Shown: positions 48,507-58,059, numbered from the stretch's first letter. The stretch is DNA of 64,000 nt from AC-32 sp963717475 (GCA_963717475.1 OY970337.1:682001-746000), one strand, 5' to 3'. Numbers and translations: made by a program. Notes: a model not told the origin generated them from the sequence alone.

Positions 48507-49916
48507 TGGACGGCTGGGGCTGCGCGCCGCCCGGCCCGGGGAACGCCGTCGAGCTGGCGGAAACGCCCGTCTTCGACCGGCTCTGGGCCGAGTACCCGCA
48601 CACGACGCTGAAGGCGTCCGGCGAGGCGGTCGGGCTGCCGGAGGGGCAGATGGGGAACTCCGAGGTCGGCCACCTGACGATCGGCTCGGGCCGCGTGCTC
48701 GACCAGGACCTGCAGCGGATCAACCGCGCGGTCGCGGACGGCTCGCTCCTCGAGAACCCGGCGCTGAAGGCCGCATTCGCCAAGGGCGGAGACGTGCACC
48801 TGCTCGGGCTCGTCTCGCATGGAGGCGTCCACTCGCACATCGACCACCTCAAGGCGCTGCTCCGGTTCGCGCCGGAGCGCACCTGGATCCACGCGTTCAC
48901 CGACGGCCGGGACGTCTCGCCGCACGCGGCCGAGCACGATCTCGCCGAGCTTCCCGCCGACAGGATCGCGACCGTGGCCGGGCGCTACTACGCCATGGAC
49001 CGCGATCAGCACTGGGAGCGGACCGAGCCGCGCGCTGGCCGCGATCGTCGAGGGTAAAGGCGAGCACGCGGACGACGCCGTGGCCGCGGTCCGCGCGAGT
49101 TACGAGCAGGGCGTCACCGACGAGTTCATCGAGCCGGTCGTGATCGACGGGCGTCCGCGGCTGACCACGGACGACGCGGCGATCTTCTTCAATTTCCGGC
49201 CGGACCGCGCGCGCCAGCTGACGCAGAAGCTGCTCGAGGGCGGGTTCGACCTGACGACGATGACCCGCTACCGCGACGACTTCGACTGCCCGGTCGCGTT
49301 CGCCGAGCAGCACGTGAAGGAGACGCTCGCCGAAGCGCTCGCCGAGCACGGCCTCCGCCAGCTCCACGTCGCCGAGACGGAGAAGTACGCGCACGTGACC
49401 TACTTCTTCAATGGCGGCGAGGAGCAGGAGTTCGCCGGCGAGACCAGGATCCTCGTTCCGAGCCCACGCGACGTCGACACCTACGACCAGAAGCCGGAGA
49501 TGTCCGCGGACGAGGTGGCCGAGCGCCTTTGCACGGCGCTCGAGGACGACGGCTTCAGCTTCGCGGTCGTCAACTTCGCCAACCCGGACATGGTCGGTCA
49601 CAGCGGCGTGATCCCGGCGGTCGTGAAGGCGGTCGAGACGGCCGACAGCTGCCTCGGGCGGGTCGTGGAGACCGTCCAGCGCCTCGGCGGCGTGCTTCTG
49701 ATCACGGCCGACCACGGCAACGCGGAGGAGATGCTCGAGCCCGACGGCGCGAGCCCGCACACGGCGCACACGACGAACCCGGTGCCGCTCATCGTCACCG
49801 ACCACGAGGCGCGGCTCCGTGAGGGCGGCGAGCTCGCGGATCTGGCCCCGACCGTTCTTGCTTACCTCGGCCTCACGAAAAACTTACAGATGAGCGGCCA
49901 AAACCTCTGCAATTAG
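48488..49916 (+). CDS. gpmI: 2,3-BPG-independent phosphoglycerate mutase, frameshifted
   Basis: Interconverts 3- and 2-phosphoglycerate using two Mn ions. Seen are ALVILDGWGCAPPGPGNAV (metal Asp), GNSEVGHLTIGSGRVL (catalytic Ser), SHGGVHSHIDHLKAL, FTDGRDVSP, RYYAMDRDQHWERT, then in a second frame ALAAIVEGKGEHADDAV, FFNFRPDRARQLT, YFFNGGEEQEFAGE, NPDMVGHSG and ITADHGNAEEM. The frame changes near 49020-49035. No standard start lies at the N-terminus; the position given is where conservation begins. About 475 residues, slightly short. An essential gene, so sequence error is likely. Confidence 0.9.
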
Positions 49917-49968
49917 CCCATTTGGGCTGGTTACAGCCGCACGACTTCCCGTCTATACTCCGCAGGTC

Positions 49969-50553
49969 TTGTCACTGGCCCAGCCCGATCCAGGCGTCCT
50001 CAAGAAAGCGCAACGCGGCGATGAGCGTGCGTTTTCGATCATTCTCCGGGCCTACGAGCGGCCGGTCTACAACTACGTCCTGCGGCTCGTCAACGGTGAC
50101 CGCTCGCTGGCCGAGGATCTGACGCAAGAGGTCTTCCTGCGGGTCTTCCAGGGCCTGCCGAAGTTCTCACTCCGCTGCAAGTTCACGACCTGGCTCTTCC
50201 AGGTGACCAAGAACCGCGTCCTCGACGAGCTCCGCGCCTCGGAGCGCCGCCCGCGCGCGCTGGTCGCGCTCGACGACATCGCGCCGTTCGAGGTGCTCGA
50301 CGCGCCGGTCGAGCGGCTCGAGGAGATCGACACCCTCTGGCGCGCGGTCGAGAATCTGACCGTCGACCTGAAGATGGCCCTGCTCCTCCGCGACGTGGTC
50401 GGGCTCTCCTACACCGAGATCGCCGACTCCCTCGAGATCACGCTCGCGACCGTCAAGTGGCGGATCTACAAGGCGCGCGAAGAAGTCCAGATCGCGCTCG
50501 TGCGCGAGGGCGTCTCCTTCGCGCCGGCCCCCGCCGCCGCGGTCGAAGCCTAG
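49969..50553 (+). CDS. ECF sigma factor
   Basis: 194 residues. Region 2 (FSIILRAYERPVYNYVLRLVNGDRSLAEDLTQEVFLRVFQGL... TWLFQVTKNRVLDELRA) and region 4 (LLRDVVGLSYTEIADSLEITLATVKWRIYKAREEV) are complete. The TTG start at 49969 lies only nine bases after a TATACT box (49954-49959), which suggests a leaderless message. An Ala/Pro tail ends the protein. There is no anti-sigma gene beside it, but the kinase gene runs convergent, 7 bp away. Target genes unknown. Confidence 0.92.
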   Translation: MSLAQPDPGVLKKAQRGDERAFSIILRAYERPVYNYVLRLVNGDRSLAEDLTQEVFLRVFQGLPKFSLRCKFTTWLFQVTKNRVLDELRASERRPRALVALDDIAPFEVLDAPVERLEEIDTLWRAVENLTVDLKMALLLRDVVGLSYTEIADSLEITLATVKWRIYKAREEVQIALVREGVSFAPAPAAAVEA

Positions 50554-50560
50554 TCCGGCT

Positions 50561-51655
50561 CTAGCCTCCCGAGTGCTGCCGTAGCCAGGCGGCGATGTTG
50601 CGCGCCTGTTCCTGCGCGTCCGTGCCCCTCGGGATCGGCTGTACCTTCGGCTGCTCGACGGTGACCGCGGTGCCTCGCGGCGGCTTCGAGCTGCTCCCGC
50701 CCGACGCGAGCACGACCGCGAGCAGGACCGCCGCCAGCAGGAGGAGGCCGGCGACGGCGGCCCAGATCAGCCGGCGGTCGCGGAACCAGTCCCGTCGCGC
50801 AGGCGCGGGCAGCGGCTTCGTCGCGGCCGCATCACTCGCTGCTGTCTCTCTGGGCGCGAGCTCCCGGGCGAGCTGCGCGCCGTCGCGCGGCCGGTACTCC
50901 GGATTCCGCGCGAGGCAGTGCATGACGACGTCCTCGAGGTCGCGCGGGACGTCGGGCACGAGCTCCCGGACGGGCGCGACCTCCATGGCCGGCCGCTGCG
51001 CGAGGTCGTCGAGGGTCTCGACCTGGAACGGCGTCCGCCCCGTGAGCAGCTCGTAGAGAACGACGCCGAGCGAGTAGACGTCCGTCGCCGGAGTGACCTC
51101 TTCGCCGAGCGCCTGCTCGGGCGAGAGGTAGGCCGCTGTGCCGAGGACCGTTCCGGCCTGCGTGAGCGCCGTCGCCTCGGCGGCGCGGGCGATTCCGAAG
51201 TCGGCGACCTTGAGCGTGCCGTCGCGGCGGAGGATCAGGTTCTGCGGCTTGACGTCGCGGTGGACGAGCCCGGCTGCGTGCGCGTGCGCGAGGCCCTGCG
51301 CCGCCTGCAGCGCCAGCCCGCGGGCCTCGTCGGGCGGGATGCGGCCGCGCCGCGCGAGCAGCTCGGCGAGGTTCTCGCCGTCGACGTACTCCATCACGAT
51401 GTACAGCCGGCCACCGTCCTCACCCGCGTCGAAGACGCTGACGACATTGGGATGCGAGAGGCGGGCCGCGAGCCGGGCCTCGCGCACGAACCGCCGGTGC
51501 ACGCTCTCGTCGCCCCCGAGGTTCTCCGCGAGGAGCTTCACCGCGACGAGCCGGTCGAGCTCGCTGTCGCGGGCGAGGTGGACCGATGCCATCCCGCCGT
51601 GGCCGAGCGGCCGCTCGAGCCGGTAGCGGCCGCCGGCGATCGCCATGTCGCTCAT
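50561..51655 (-). CDS. Membrane-bound Ser/Thr protein kinase (PknB-type)
   Basis: 364 residues. An N-terminal kinase domain with LGHGGMASVHLARD (P-loop), VAVKLL (Lys), HRDVKPQN (catalytic loop), DFGIARA (DFG) and GTAAYLSPEQALG (activation segment); a juxtamembrane linker; one transmembrane helix (LIWAAVAGLLLLAAVLLAVVLAS, about 295-318) and a short external tail without PASTA domains. Probably phosphorylates cell-envelope or regulatory proteins. The first Met at 51655 is chosen; the Met at 51646 is also possible. Confidence 0.92.
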   Translation of the reverse strand: MSDMAIAGGRYRLERPLGHGGMASVHLARDSELDRLVAVKLLAENLGGDESVHRRFVREARLAARLSHPNVVSVFDAGEDGGRLYIVMEYVDGENLAELLARRGRIPPDEARGLALQAAQGLAHAHAAGLVHRDVKPQNLILRRDGTLKVADFGIARAAEATALTQAGTVLGTAAYLSPEQALGEEVTPATDVYSLGVVLYELLTGRTPFQVETLDDLAQRPAMEVAPVRELVPDVPRDLEDVVMHCLARNPEYRPRDGAQLARELAPRETAASDAAATKPLPAPARRDWFRDRRLIWAAVAGLLLLAAVLLAVVLASGGSSSKPPRGTAVTVEQPKVQPIPRGTDAQEQARNIAAWLRQHSGG

Positions 51656-51747
51656 CCGGGGGATTTCTACCGGAGCTTGCAAGTTTTTCGGGCGATTTCG
51701 CTCCAGCGAGGTGATCCGATCGCTCTCCCCATCCGAAAGGACCTTTC

Positions 51748-52689
51748 ATGAAGCGGATCTACATGCTGATCGCCCTCGTCTCGGCCGTGCTCGCGGTCCC
51801 GGCGACGGCATCGGCCTTCAGCGGGACCGTCGTGGCGAAGAAGTCGTCGCGCCATGCGGTCGTCGTCGTCTCGCGCGGCGGCGTCGCCCGGACGCTGCGG
51901 ACCCCGAGGTTTGCCTCGCTCCGTGCCGGCCAGCGGCTCGTCTTCTCCGCGACGAAGCTCGGCGACGGGACGTTCAAGGCCGGCAAGGTGCGCGTGCGCG
52001 GGCGGGCCAGGCTCGTGTTCATGCGCGGCACCGTCGTCCGACAGCGATTCTCGCGCTACCTGCTCTCGAGCGGCGGCAGCCTGATTTCCGTCCGCGTGGG
52101 TGGCCATGCCTTCGCGTCGGCCCGCAAGCAGCACCGACCGGGCGACATCGTCGCCGGCCGCGTGCGGATCGGGCGGAACGGCCTGACCGCGAGGTCGCTG
52201 CACGACGCCGGGCATTCCGGCGCGCTCGAGCTCGAAGGCATCTTCCTCGGCCTCGACGGCAACCAGCTTCGGCTGGCGGTCGAGCACCGCGGCGAGGTCT
52301 TCGTGACCGTCCCGGACGGCCTTCAGCTCCCGCCGCTCACTCCGGGCGACGAGATCGAGCTGGTCGTGACGGTCGACGCAGCGGGCGTCTTCACGCTCGT
52401 CTCGGTGCAGGCCGACGACGAGGACGACGATGACGACGGCGCGCACGAGGACAACGGCAGAGTCGAGGTGCGGGGCACCATCAGCGACCTCGGCCCGCCG
52501 GTCATGGTGCAGCCGCACGACGGCATGCCTGTCCAGTGCGCCGTTCCGGCCGGCTTCAGCCTTTCGGGCTTCGCGGTCGGCGACCGTGTCGAGATGCGGT
52601 GTGCGCTCGTCAACCACGTTCTGACGATCACCCGCCTCAGGCACAGGGACGATGACGACGGCGATGGCGGCGGCGGGGGTGGCGACTAG
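51748..52689 (+). CDS. Secreted protein with OB-like (DUF5666-type) repeats
   Basis: 313 residues with a signal peptide (MLIALVSAVLAVPATASA). The mature part holds repeated beta units (FSGTVVAKKSSRHAVVVVSRGG..; LEGIFLGLDGNQLRLAVEHRGEVFVTVP; VRGTISDLGPPVMVQPHDGMPVQCAVP) of the DUF5666/OB type and two Asp-rich linkers (DDEDDDDD; RDDDDGDGGGG). ATG 51748 follows AAAGGA. The ECF gene begins three bases after its stop, so co-transcription is likely. Function unknown. Confidence 0.8.
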   Translation: MKRIYMLIALVSAVLAVPATASAFSGTVVAKKSSRHAVVVVSRGGVARTLRTPRFASLRAGQRLVFSATKLGDGTFKAGKVRVRGRARLVFMRGTVVRQRFSRYLLSSGGSLISVRVGGHAFASARKQHRPGDIVAGRVRIGRNGLTARSLHDAGHSGALELEGIFLGLDGNQLRLAVEHRGEVFVTVPDGLQLPPLTPGDEIELVVTVDAAGVFTLVSVQADDEDDDDDGAHEDNGRVEVRGTISDLGPPVMVQPHDGMPVQCAVPAGFSLSGFAVGDRVEMRCALVNHVLTITRLRHRDDDDGDGGGGGGD

Positions 52690-52692
52690 GCC

Positions 52693-53866
52693 TTGAGCCC
52701 CGCTTCGGTCTCCCTCTCGCTCTCCGGCCGCCGGCGTCAGCGGGCGGCCGGAGAGCGCATCGCCGACCTGTTCGAGGCGCACGGCCGGATGGTCTACGGC
52801 GTCTGCAGGGTGATCCTCCGCGATCCGACCGACGCCGAAGACGCCGCTCAACAGACGTTTCTCTCCGCGTACCGCGGGCTGCTCGCCGGCCAGGAGCCGC
52901 GAGATCCCTCGGCGTGGCTGGGGACGATCGCGCGCAACGAGTGCAGGTCTCGCCTCCGCGCCCGGCAGACCGAGCCGTTGAGCCTGGTGACCGAGCCGTC
53001 CGGCGACGAGACCGCGCGTGAGGTCGACCGTCGTGCCGAGGCGGAGGCGATCTCGGCGGCGCTCGCAGAGCTTCCGCCGCAGCAGCGTGACGCCATCCTC
53101 CTACGTGAGTTCTACGGGCTTTCCTATGCCGAGGTGGCCGCGGCGCTCGGCCTGACGGGCGCCGCGGTCGAGACGCTGCTCTTCCGGAGCCGGAGGCGCC
53201 TGCAGGAGCAGCTTCGGCCGCTGCGGGTTGCCCTGGGGGCGCTCACCCTGCCACCGACGCTGCGGGACTCCCTCGCGGACTCCCTGCCGGGCTTCGGCGG
53301 CGGCGGCGCCGGGGCGGGCGCGACGGCGGCTGCGATCGCGAAGCTGAGCGCGACGCCTCTTGCGGCCAAGCTGGCCGCGACGACGCTGGCAGTCGGCACT
53401 CTGGGGACGGTCGCCGTCGAGCAACGAGCGAATCACCATCCGGCGAGATCGGCGCCCGTCGCGATTGCCGCGAAAGCGCCGAAGCGCCCGGCGGCGCGAG
53501 TGGTCTTCTCGGCGCCACCACCGCCCCGCAGCGAGCCGGTCAGCCGCGTCTTGGTGAGGAAGCGGGTGCGGACCGGCCACGAGGAGTCGCGGCAAGGGTC
53601 CCGCGGCGAGGGCTCCTCGTCGAGCCGAGGCTCGCGGGAGGGCGAGAGCGGTTCGGAGCCGGCGACCCTGCAGCCGACCCGTGAGCGTGAGCATTCCGGC
53701 GACGGGGGCGGCAGCTCCTCGGGAAGCGGCGACAGTGGGACAGACGGCGGCCATGACGGAAGCGGCTCGGGATCGGGCTCGGGCGACGGCTCCGGTTCGG
53801 GCAGCGACGGCTCCGGTCGCGGCTGGGCGCGGCTCCGGCGACGGCTCGAGCGGCCGCGGGCCCTAG
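52693..53866 (+). CDS. ECF sigma factor with membrane and low-complexity tail
   Basis: The first 170 residues are an ECF sigma factor (RIADLFEAHGRMVYGVCRVILRDPTDAEDAAQQTFLSAYRGL in region 2; ALAELPPQQRDAILLREFYGLSYAEVAAALGLTGAAVETLLFRSRRRL in region 4). A hydrophobic Ala/Gly segment follows (KLAATTLAVGTLGTVAVEQRA, about 225-245), probably membrane-spanning, then about 130 residues rich in Ser/Gly/Arg/Glu. TTG 52693. Past about 53820 the frame runs on into the convergent lipoprotein gene; a one-base shift gives GSGDGSSGRGP and a stop at 53866, which I take as the end. Confidence 0.75.
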
Positions 53867-54246
53867 TCGCCGGTGTCGTCGCCGTGCTTCTTGTGGCCGT
53901 GCCCGTGGCCGTGCTTCGGCTTCTTGCCCTGGCCGCGGCCCTGCGGCGGCGGGCAGGCCGGGATCCGCGCGTAGAGGGCGTTCGCGGCGCTCGTCAGCGG
54001 TTCCTGGTACCGCGCGGGAATGCGGGGCGTCGCGGCGATCACGTCGTCCAGGAGCTGCTTGGCCGGTGCGCGCGCGGCGCAGCCCTGCGCCGAGGCGACC
54101 GCGTCGGCGTCGAAGGCGAGCTGCTGGGCCACCGCGGCCGGGATCCGCGGAGCCGGCTTCGGGCTCGGCCGCTCGCCGCCGGATGAGCCGCAACCGGCCG
54201 CAAGCGCGACGCTAGACACCACGAGCAAGGCGCTCGGCCAGCGCAT
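53863..54246 (-). CDS. Putative lipoprotein with His/Lys-rich tail
   Basis: 127 residues. Signal peptide with lipobox (LLVVSSVALAAGC, Cys about 19), a small helical domain (VAQQLAFDADAVASAQGCAAR...LTSAANALYARIPACPPP) with two further Cys residues, and a His/Lys/Gly-rich C-terminus (KKPKHGHGHGHKKHGDD) that could bind metal. ATG 54246 with AAAGGGGG upstream. Its start lies within the last 35 bases of the phosphoesterase gene on the same strand, so the two are coupled. Confidence 0.7.
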   Translation of the reverse strand: MRWPSALLVVSSVALAAGCGSSGGERPSPKPAPRIPAAVAQQLAFDADAVASAQGCAARAPAKQLLDDVIAATPRIPARYQEPLTSAANALYARIPACPPPQGRGQGKKPKHGHGHGHKKHGDDTGD

Positions 54247-54950
54247 CTGGCAACCCCCTTTCGCGAATCTCCTCCTGGGTTCGCTCGACAGGCGTAGGAG
54301 ACGCGGCGAAATCGGGCGCGGCCGGCGCCGAAGTCGAGCAGGAGCCAGGCCGCGCGCGGGTCGCCGTCGCGCGGCTGTCCGACCGAGCCCGGGTTGAGCA
54401 GGAGCCGGGCGTCCGTCCCGAGATCGACGTCGGTGTCCTCGGGCGCGTGCCCGCCGCCGAGCTCGCCGTCCGAGTGCACGATCGCCAGCGGGACGTGGCT
54501 GTGGCCGACGAGCACGAGCGGCGCCTCGGTCAGCTCGAACGAAGCCTCGACTGCGTCGGCCGTGAGCACGTAGTCCCAGACCGGGTCGCGCGGGCTGGCG
54601 TGGAAGAGCTCGACACGGTCGCTTCGTCCGGACGGGCGGAGCGTCGCCAGGAAGTCGCGCGAGTCGGCCGCGAGCATCCCGCGTGTCCACTCGGCGCTCA
54701 CGATCGCATCCGGGGCGAAATCGCCGAGATCGACCTCCCCGAGCACGCCGAGGTCGTGGTTGCCCGCGAGACAGACCGCCGCCCGCGTCTGCACCGACTC
54801 ACAGCACGGATTCGGCCGCGGCCCGTAGCCGACGATGTCGCCGAGACACCAGAGCTCGTCGGGGGACTCGGCATCGATCGCCTCGAGGACCGCCTGGAGC
54901 GCATGCCAGTTAGCGTGAACGTCCGAGATGACCGCAACCCGGCTCGCCAA
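54212..54950 (-). CDS. Metallophosphoesterase (YfcE-like), one frameshift
   Basis: Calcineurin-like phosphoesterase of about 245 residues: VAVISDVHANWHAL (metal Asp, His), LWCLGDIVGYGP, CLAGNHDLGVLG and VLVGHSHVPLAI, LLNPGSVGQPRDGDPRA. TTG 54950 starts at the domain. Near 54290 the frame shifts: the continuation ERTQEEIREAGLPD-like block (here ERTQEEIRERGLPDALAERL, then stop at 54212) is in the next frame, exactly as in relatives. Role unknown; such enzymes cut phosphodiesters or protein phosphate. Divergent from the M48 protease gene, overlapping by 23 bp. Confidence 0.8.
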
Positions 54951-56142
54951 GGGCTCAACCTTATTCGCGGCGGCCGTGGGCTGGGTCGTGGCCGGCTGGT
55001 TGCTCTGGCAGACGACCGTCCCGGACAATCTCGACCTCTCGGGTCTCGACCCGCACCGCTACTGGAGCGCGGAGGCTCTGCACCGCAGCGCCCGCTTCGA
55101 CGGGCTCCTGCGCTGGGACTGGGTCGCCAGCGTGCTCGTCGGAATCGCCGCGCTCGTCGTGCTGAGCCGCCTCGGGCCGCGCCTGGCCGCCGCCTGGGAG
55201 CTCGGGCGCGTGGCAACCGGTGTCATGGTCGGCGCCGTCGCGACGCTCGTCGTGTGGGGGGTGAGCCTGCCGTTCGGGCTCATCGCCCTCTGGTGGGGCC
55301 GGCGCTACGGGCTCGCGAAACTGGGCTACGTCGAGTGGCTGTTCGAGCAGTGGCCCGCGCTGCTCGGCCAGGTCGTGGGCCTGACGATCGTGCTGACGAT
55401 CCTGATGCTCCTCGCCGGGCGGTTCCCGCGCTGGTGGTGGCTGCCGGCCGGCGCGCTCTTCACGGCCGTCGCGTTCGTCCTGATCCTGGTGCTCCCGTAC
55501 TTCATGACGATCGGCGACCGGAAGCCGCACCACACGAAGCTTGCCGCCCAGGTGCGCGCGCTCGAGCGCAAGGAGGGGATCGGCGGCACGCCCATTTACA
55601 TCGAGAACGCGAGCGAGCGGACGACCCAGGCGAACGCCGAGTCGGTGGGAATCGGCCCCTCGGCCCGCGTGGTCGTCTGGGACACGCTGCTCAACGGCCG
55701 GTATTCGCCCGGAGAGATCCGCGTCGTGGCCGCCCACGAGTTCGGTCACGTCGCGCGGCGCCACATCTGGAAGGGCCTCGGCTGGTACGCGCTGATCATC
55801 ATCCCCGGCTTCTGGATCCTGGCTCGTCTGACCCAGCGGCGCGGCGGAATGGGCCGGCCCGAGGTCGTGCCCTTCGCCCTGCTCGTGATCACGGTCTTCC
55901 AGCTCGCCGTGACGCCGTTCGAGAACGCCGTCTCGCGCCGCTACGAGGCCGAGGCCGACTGGCGGGCGCTGCAGGCGACGCGTGACCCCGCGTCGGCGGT
56001 CAAGCTCTTCCGCGGCTTCTCCCGCTACGACCTCCAGCAGCCGGACCCGCCCGTCTGGTCGTACATCTGGATCGACAACCATCCGACGCTCGCGCAGCGC
56101 ATAGCGATGGCCCGCGCCTGGGCCGCTAAGCACTCTCGATGA
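54928..56142 (+). CDS. Ste24-like M48 membrane metalloprotease
   Basis: 404 residues. An N-terminal helix and several membrane segments (VGWVVAGWLLWQ, VASVLVGIAALVVLS, VGLTIVLTILMLLAG, LPAGALFTAVAFVLILVLPYF) precede the zinc motif HEFGH (about 271-275) in VVAAHEFGHVARRH; the third ligand is in YEAEADWRALQATRD. The layout matches CAAX prenyl protease 1 (Ste24) rather than HtpX. The bacterial role is probably membrane-protein quality control. ATG 54928 overlaps the start of the divergent phosphoesterase gene. Confidence 0.88.
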   Translation: MTATRLAKGSTLFAAAVGWVVAGWLLWQTTVPDNLDLSGLDPHRYWSAEALHRSARFDGLLRWDWVASVLVGIAALVVLSRLGPRLAAAWELGRVATGVMVGAVATLVVWGVSLPFGLIALWWGRRYGLAKLGYVEWLFEQWPALLGQVVGLTIVLTILMLLAGRFPRWWWLPAGALFTAVAFVLILVLPYFMTIGDRKPHHTKLAAQVRALERKEGIGGTPIYIENASERTTQANAESVGIGPSARVVVWDTLLNGRYSPGEIRVVAAHEFGHVARRHIWKGLGWYALIIIPGFWILARLTQRRGGMGRPEVVPFALLVITVFQLAVTPFENAVSRRYEAEADWRALQATRDPASAVKLFRGFSRYDLQQPDPPVWSYIWIDNHPTLAQRIAMARAWAAKHSR

Positions 56143-56719
56143 CGTAGAGCCCGCCCGCGAGCTCGGCGCGGCCCCGCGGCGGCCCCGAGATCACGGCCTC
56201 GACCGGATGCGGCTCCGCGGGCCGGCCGGTCGGGAGCCAGCCGCGGCGCTCGGGCGCGAGGATCAGCGTGCGGCCGCGCTCGCCGATGAACGCGAGGCGG
56301 CCGGGCTCGTCCAGGGTTCCGTCCCACAGCTCGAGCCCGAGCTCGAGGAGCGACGGCGCCAGCTCGTTCGGATCACCCACGAGCCCGAGCTCCGAGAGCC
56401 CGTGCTCGTCGATTCCCTCGTGCGCGATGACCTCGACGATGTTGCCAGCAGGGTCGTGGAAGTAGAACGCCTTCGCGTCCCAGTTGGTGAAGTCGAAGAC
56501 GACTTCGCCGCTCTCGCGGTCCGGCAGGGGCGCAGGTGTCGCTTGGAGCGCTGCCTCGAACCGCGCCGAAGGCACGAGGAGCGCGAAGTGGTAGAACGGC
56601 TCGCCCTCTGCGGCCGCGAACTCGAGCTTCGTCTCCCCGGTGTCGAAGCGCGCGTAGAAGTCGCGAAGCTCCGAGAGCAGATGCGCCGGAGCTCCCAGGC
56701 GCACCTCCGCGAAGCGCAC
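56126..56719 (-). CDS. VOC-superfamily (glyoxalase/dioxygenase-like) protein
   Basis: 197 residues with two vicinal-oxygen-chelate half-domains: RFAEVRLGAPAHLLSELRDFYARF...FYHFALLVPSARFEAAL...AFYFHDPAGNIVEVIAH is the best kept half (AFYFHDPAGNIVE is a family signature), followed by a weaker second half ending GGLYVIESA. Reaction unknown; relatives act in ring cleavage, resistance or isomerisation. The GTG at 56719 shares a base with the stop of the DUF3467 gene (TAGTG), so translation is coupled. Convergent with the M48 gene, 17-bp overlap. Confidence 0.82.
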   Translation of the reverse strand: MRFAEVRLGAPAHLLSELRDFYARFDTGETKLEFAAAEGEPFYHFALLVPSARFEAALQATPAPLPDRESGEVVFDFTNWDAKAFYFHDPAGNIVEVIAHEGIDEHGLSELGLVGDPNELAPSLLELGLELWDGTLDEPGRLAFIGERGRTLILAPERRGWLPTGRPAEPHPVEAVISGPPRGRAELAGGLYVIESA

Positions 56720-57018
56720 TAGTTCGAGTCGCCCTCGGTCGTCTCGGGGAGGTTGCGGATCCCCTCGCGCGATGACCACTTCGACCACGAGTCGTTCATC
56801 GCGTCGAGCAGCTCGCGCATGAACCGCGTCGACATGTTCACGCGGGAGACGACCACGCCGGGGACGTCGCCTTCCTCGACCTCGTGGTCGATCCGCGCGA
56901 ACGTGATCGTGAACTCGTAGTCGGAGAAGCTGATGTTGGCGAAGTTCGCGTAGACCCCGGCCAGGTTCTCGGGGTCGAGATGGATGTTGAGCTGGCGCTC
57001 CTCGCCTTCGCCTTCCAC
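56719..57018 (-). CDS. DUF3467 protein
   Basis: About 99 residues. RQLNIHLDPENLAGVYANFANISFSDYEFTITFARIDHE is the DUF3467 signature; the rest is VVSRVNMSTRFMRELLDAMNDSWSKW. Function unknown in all bacteria. I chose the GTG at 57018, eight bases after a TAGTAT -10-like box, which gives a leaderless start; an ATG at 57054 would add 12 residues but overlap the divergent channel gene. Translationally coupled to the VOC gene. Confidence 0.8.
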   Translation of the reverse strand: MEGEGEERQLNIHLDPENLAGVYANFANISFSDYEFTITFARIDHEVEEGDVPGVVVSRVNMSTRFMRELLDAMNDSWSKWSSREGIRNLPETTEGDSN

Positions 57019-57037
57019 GGGTCGGGATACTACTCTC

Positions 57038-58059
57038 GTGAGAGATTCGTTCACCCCGCGCAGGGTCGGATACGCGGTCGTCGGGCTGCTGGTGGTGTTC
57101 GCCGCGGGGACGATCGGCTTCCACTCGGCTCTGGACGAGAGCTGGCTGCAGTCGCTTCTACCGGACCGTCGTGACCACGTCGCTCGCCGGCCTCGACACG
57201 GTGCCGCGCACTGACGCCGCGCGCGGGATCTCGATCCTCCTCGTCCTCGCCGGGCTGACTATCTTTGCCTACGTCGCCACGATCCTGGTCGAGGGGATCG
57301 CGGGCGGAGTCCTGACGGGTGCGTTGGCAGAGCGAAGGAGGCGGCGGGCGATCGAAGCGCTGAGCGACCACTACATCATCTGCGGCTACGGGCGTGTCGG
57401 CCGCCGGGCGGCGCTCGAGTTCCAGCACGCCGGCGTCTCGTTCGTCGTCCTCGACTTCAACCCGGATGCGATCGAGCGCGCCCGAGAGCACCGCGTCCTC
57501 TTCATCGAGGGCAGCGGCTCGGACGACGACGACCTGACGGCGGCCGGGCTCGAGCGTGCGCGCGGGCTGATCGCGTCCTCCGACTCGGACGCGGACAACC
57601 TCTACATCACGCTCAGCGCGCGGGCGGAGCGGCCCGACCTGCCCATCGTCGCGCGGGCCTCCGACGAGGACGCGGCGCGCAAGCTGCGGCTGGCCGGGGC
57701 CGACCGCGTCGTCCAGCCGTACTCGACCGCCGGCAAGGAGATGGCGAACCTCGTCCTGCGCCCACAGGTGGCGGCGTTCCTCGACATCGTCACCTCGGGC
57801 GGAGGCCCCGAGCTCCTGTTCGAGGAGATCCCGGTGACGGAGGAGTGCGGGCCCGCGGGCCAGTCGATCCGCGACGTGCGTGTGCGCGACGAGACGGGGG
57901 CGATGATCGTGGCGCTGCGCAAGGGCGACGGGACCTTCGACGCGACGCCGACGCGCCGACGCCGTGCTCGACGCGGGCGACGTCGTGATCGCGGCCGGCA
58001 CTCCCGAGGAGCTACGCCTGCTCGAAGAGCTGTTCGCGCCCCGCGAAGCCCTTGCCTGA
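57038..58059 (+). CDS. Potassium channel-like protein with RCK domain, two frameshifts
   Basis: A two-helix channel plus regulatory RCK (KTN) domains. TM1 is VGYAVVGLLVVFAAGTIGF; the pore segment reads FYRTVVTTSLAGLDTVP, not the usual TVGYG filter; TM2 is GISILLVLAGLTIFAYVATILV; RCK begins DHYIICGYGRVGRRAALEF (Rossmann GxGxxG) and the C-terminal lobe ends LDAGDVVIAAGTPEELRLLEELF. Frame changes near 57155 and 57955 are needed to join these parts. GTG 57038 lies seven bases after a -10-like GATACT. Gating ligand unknown. The stop overlaps the argS start. Confidence 0.75.
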
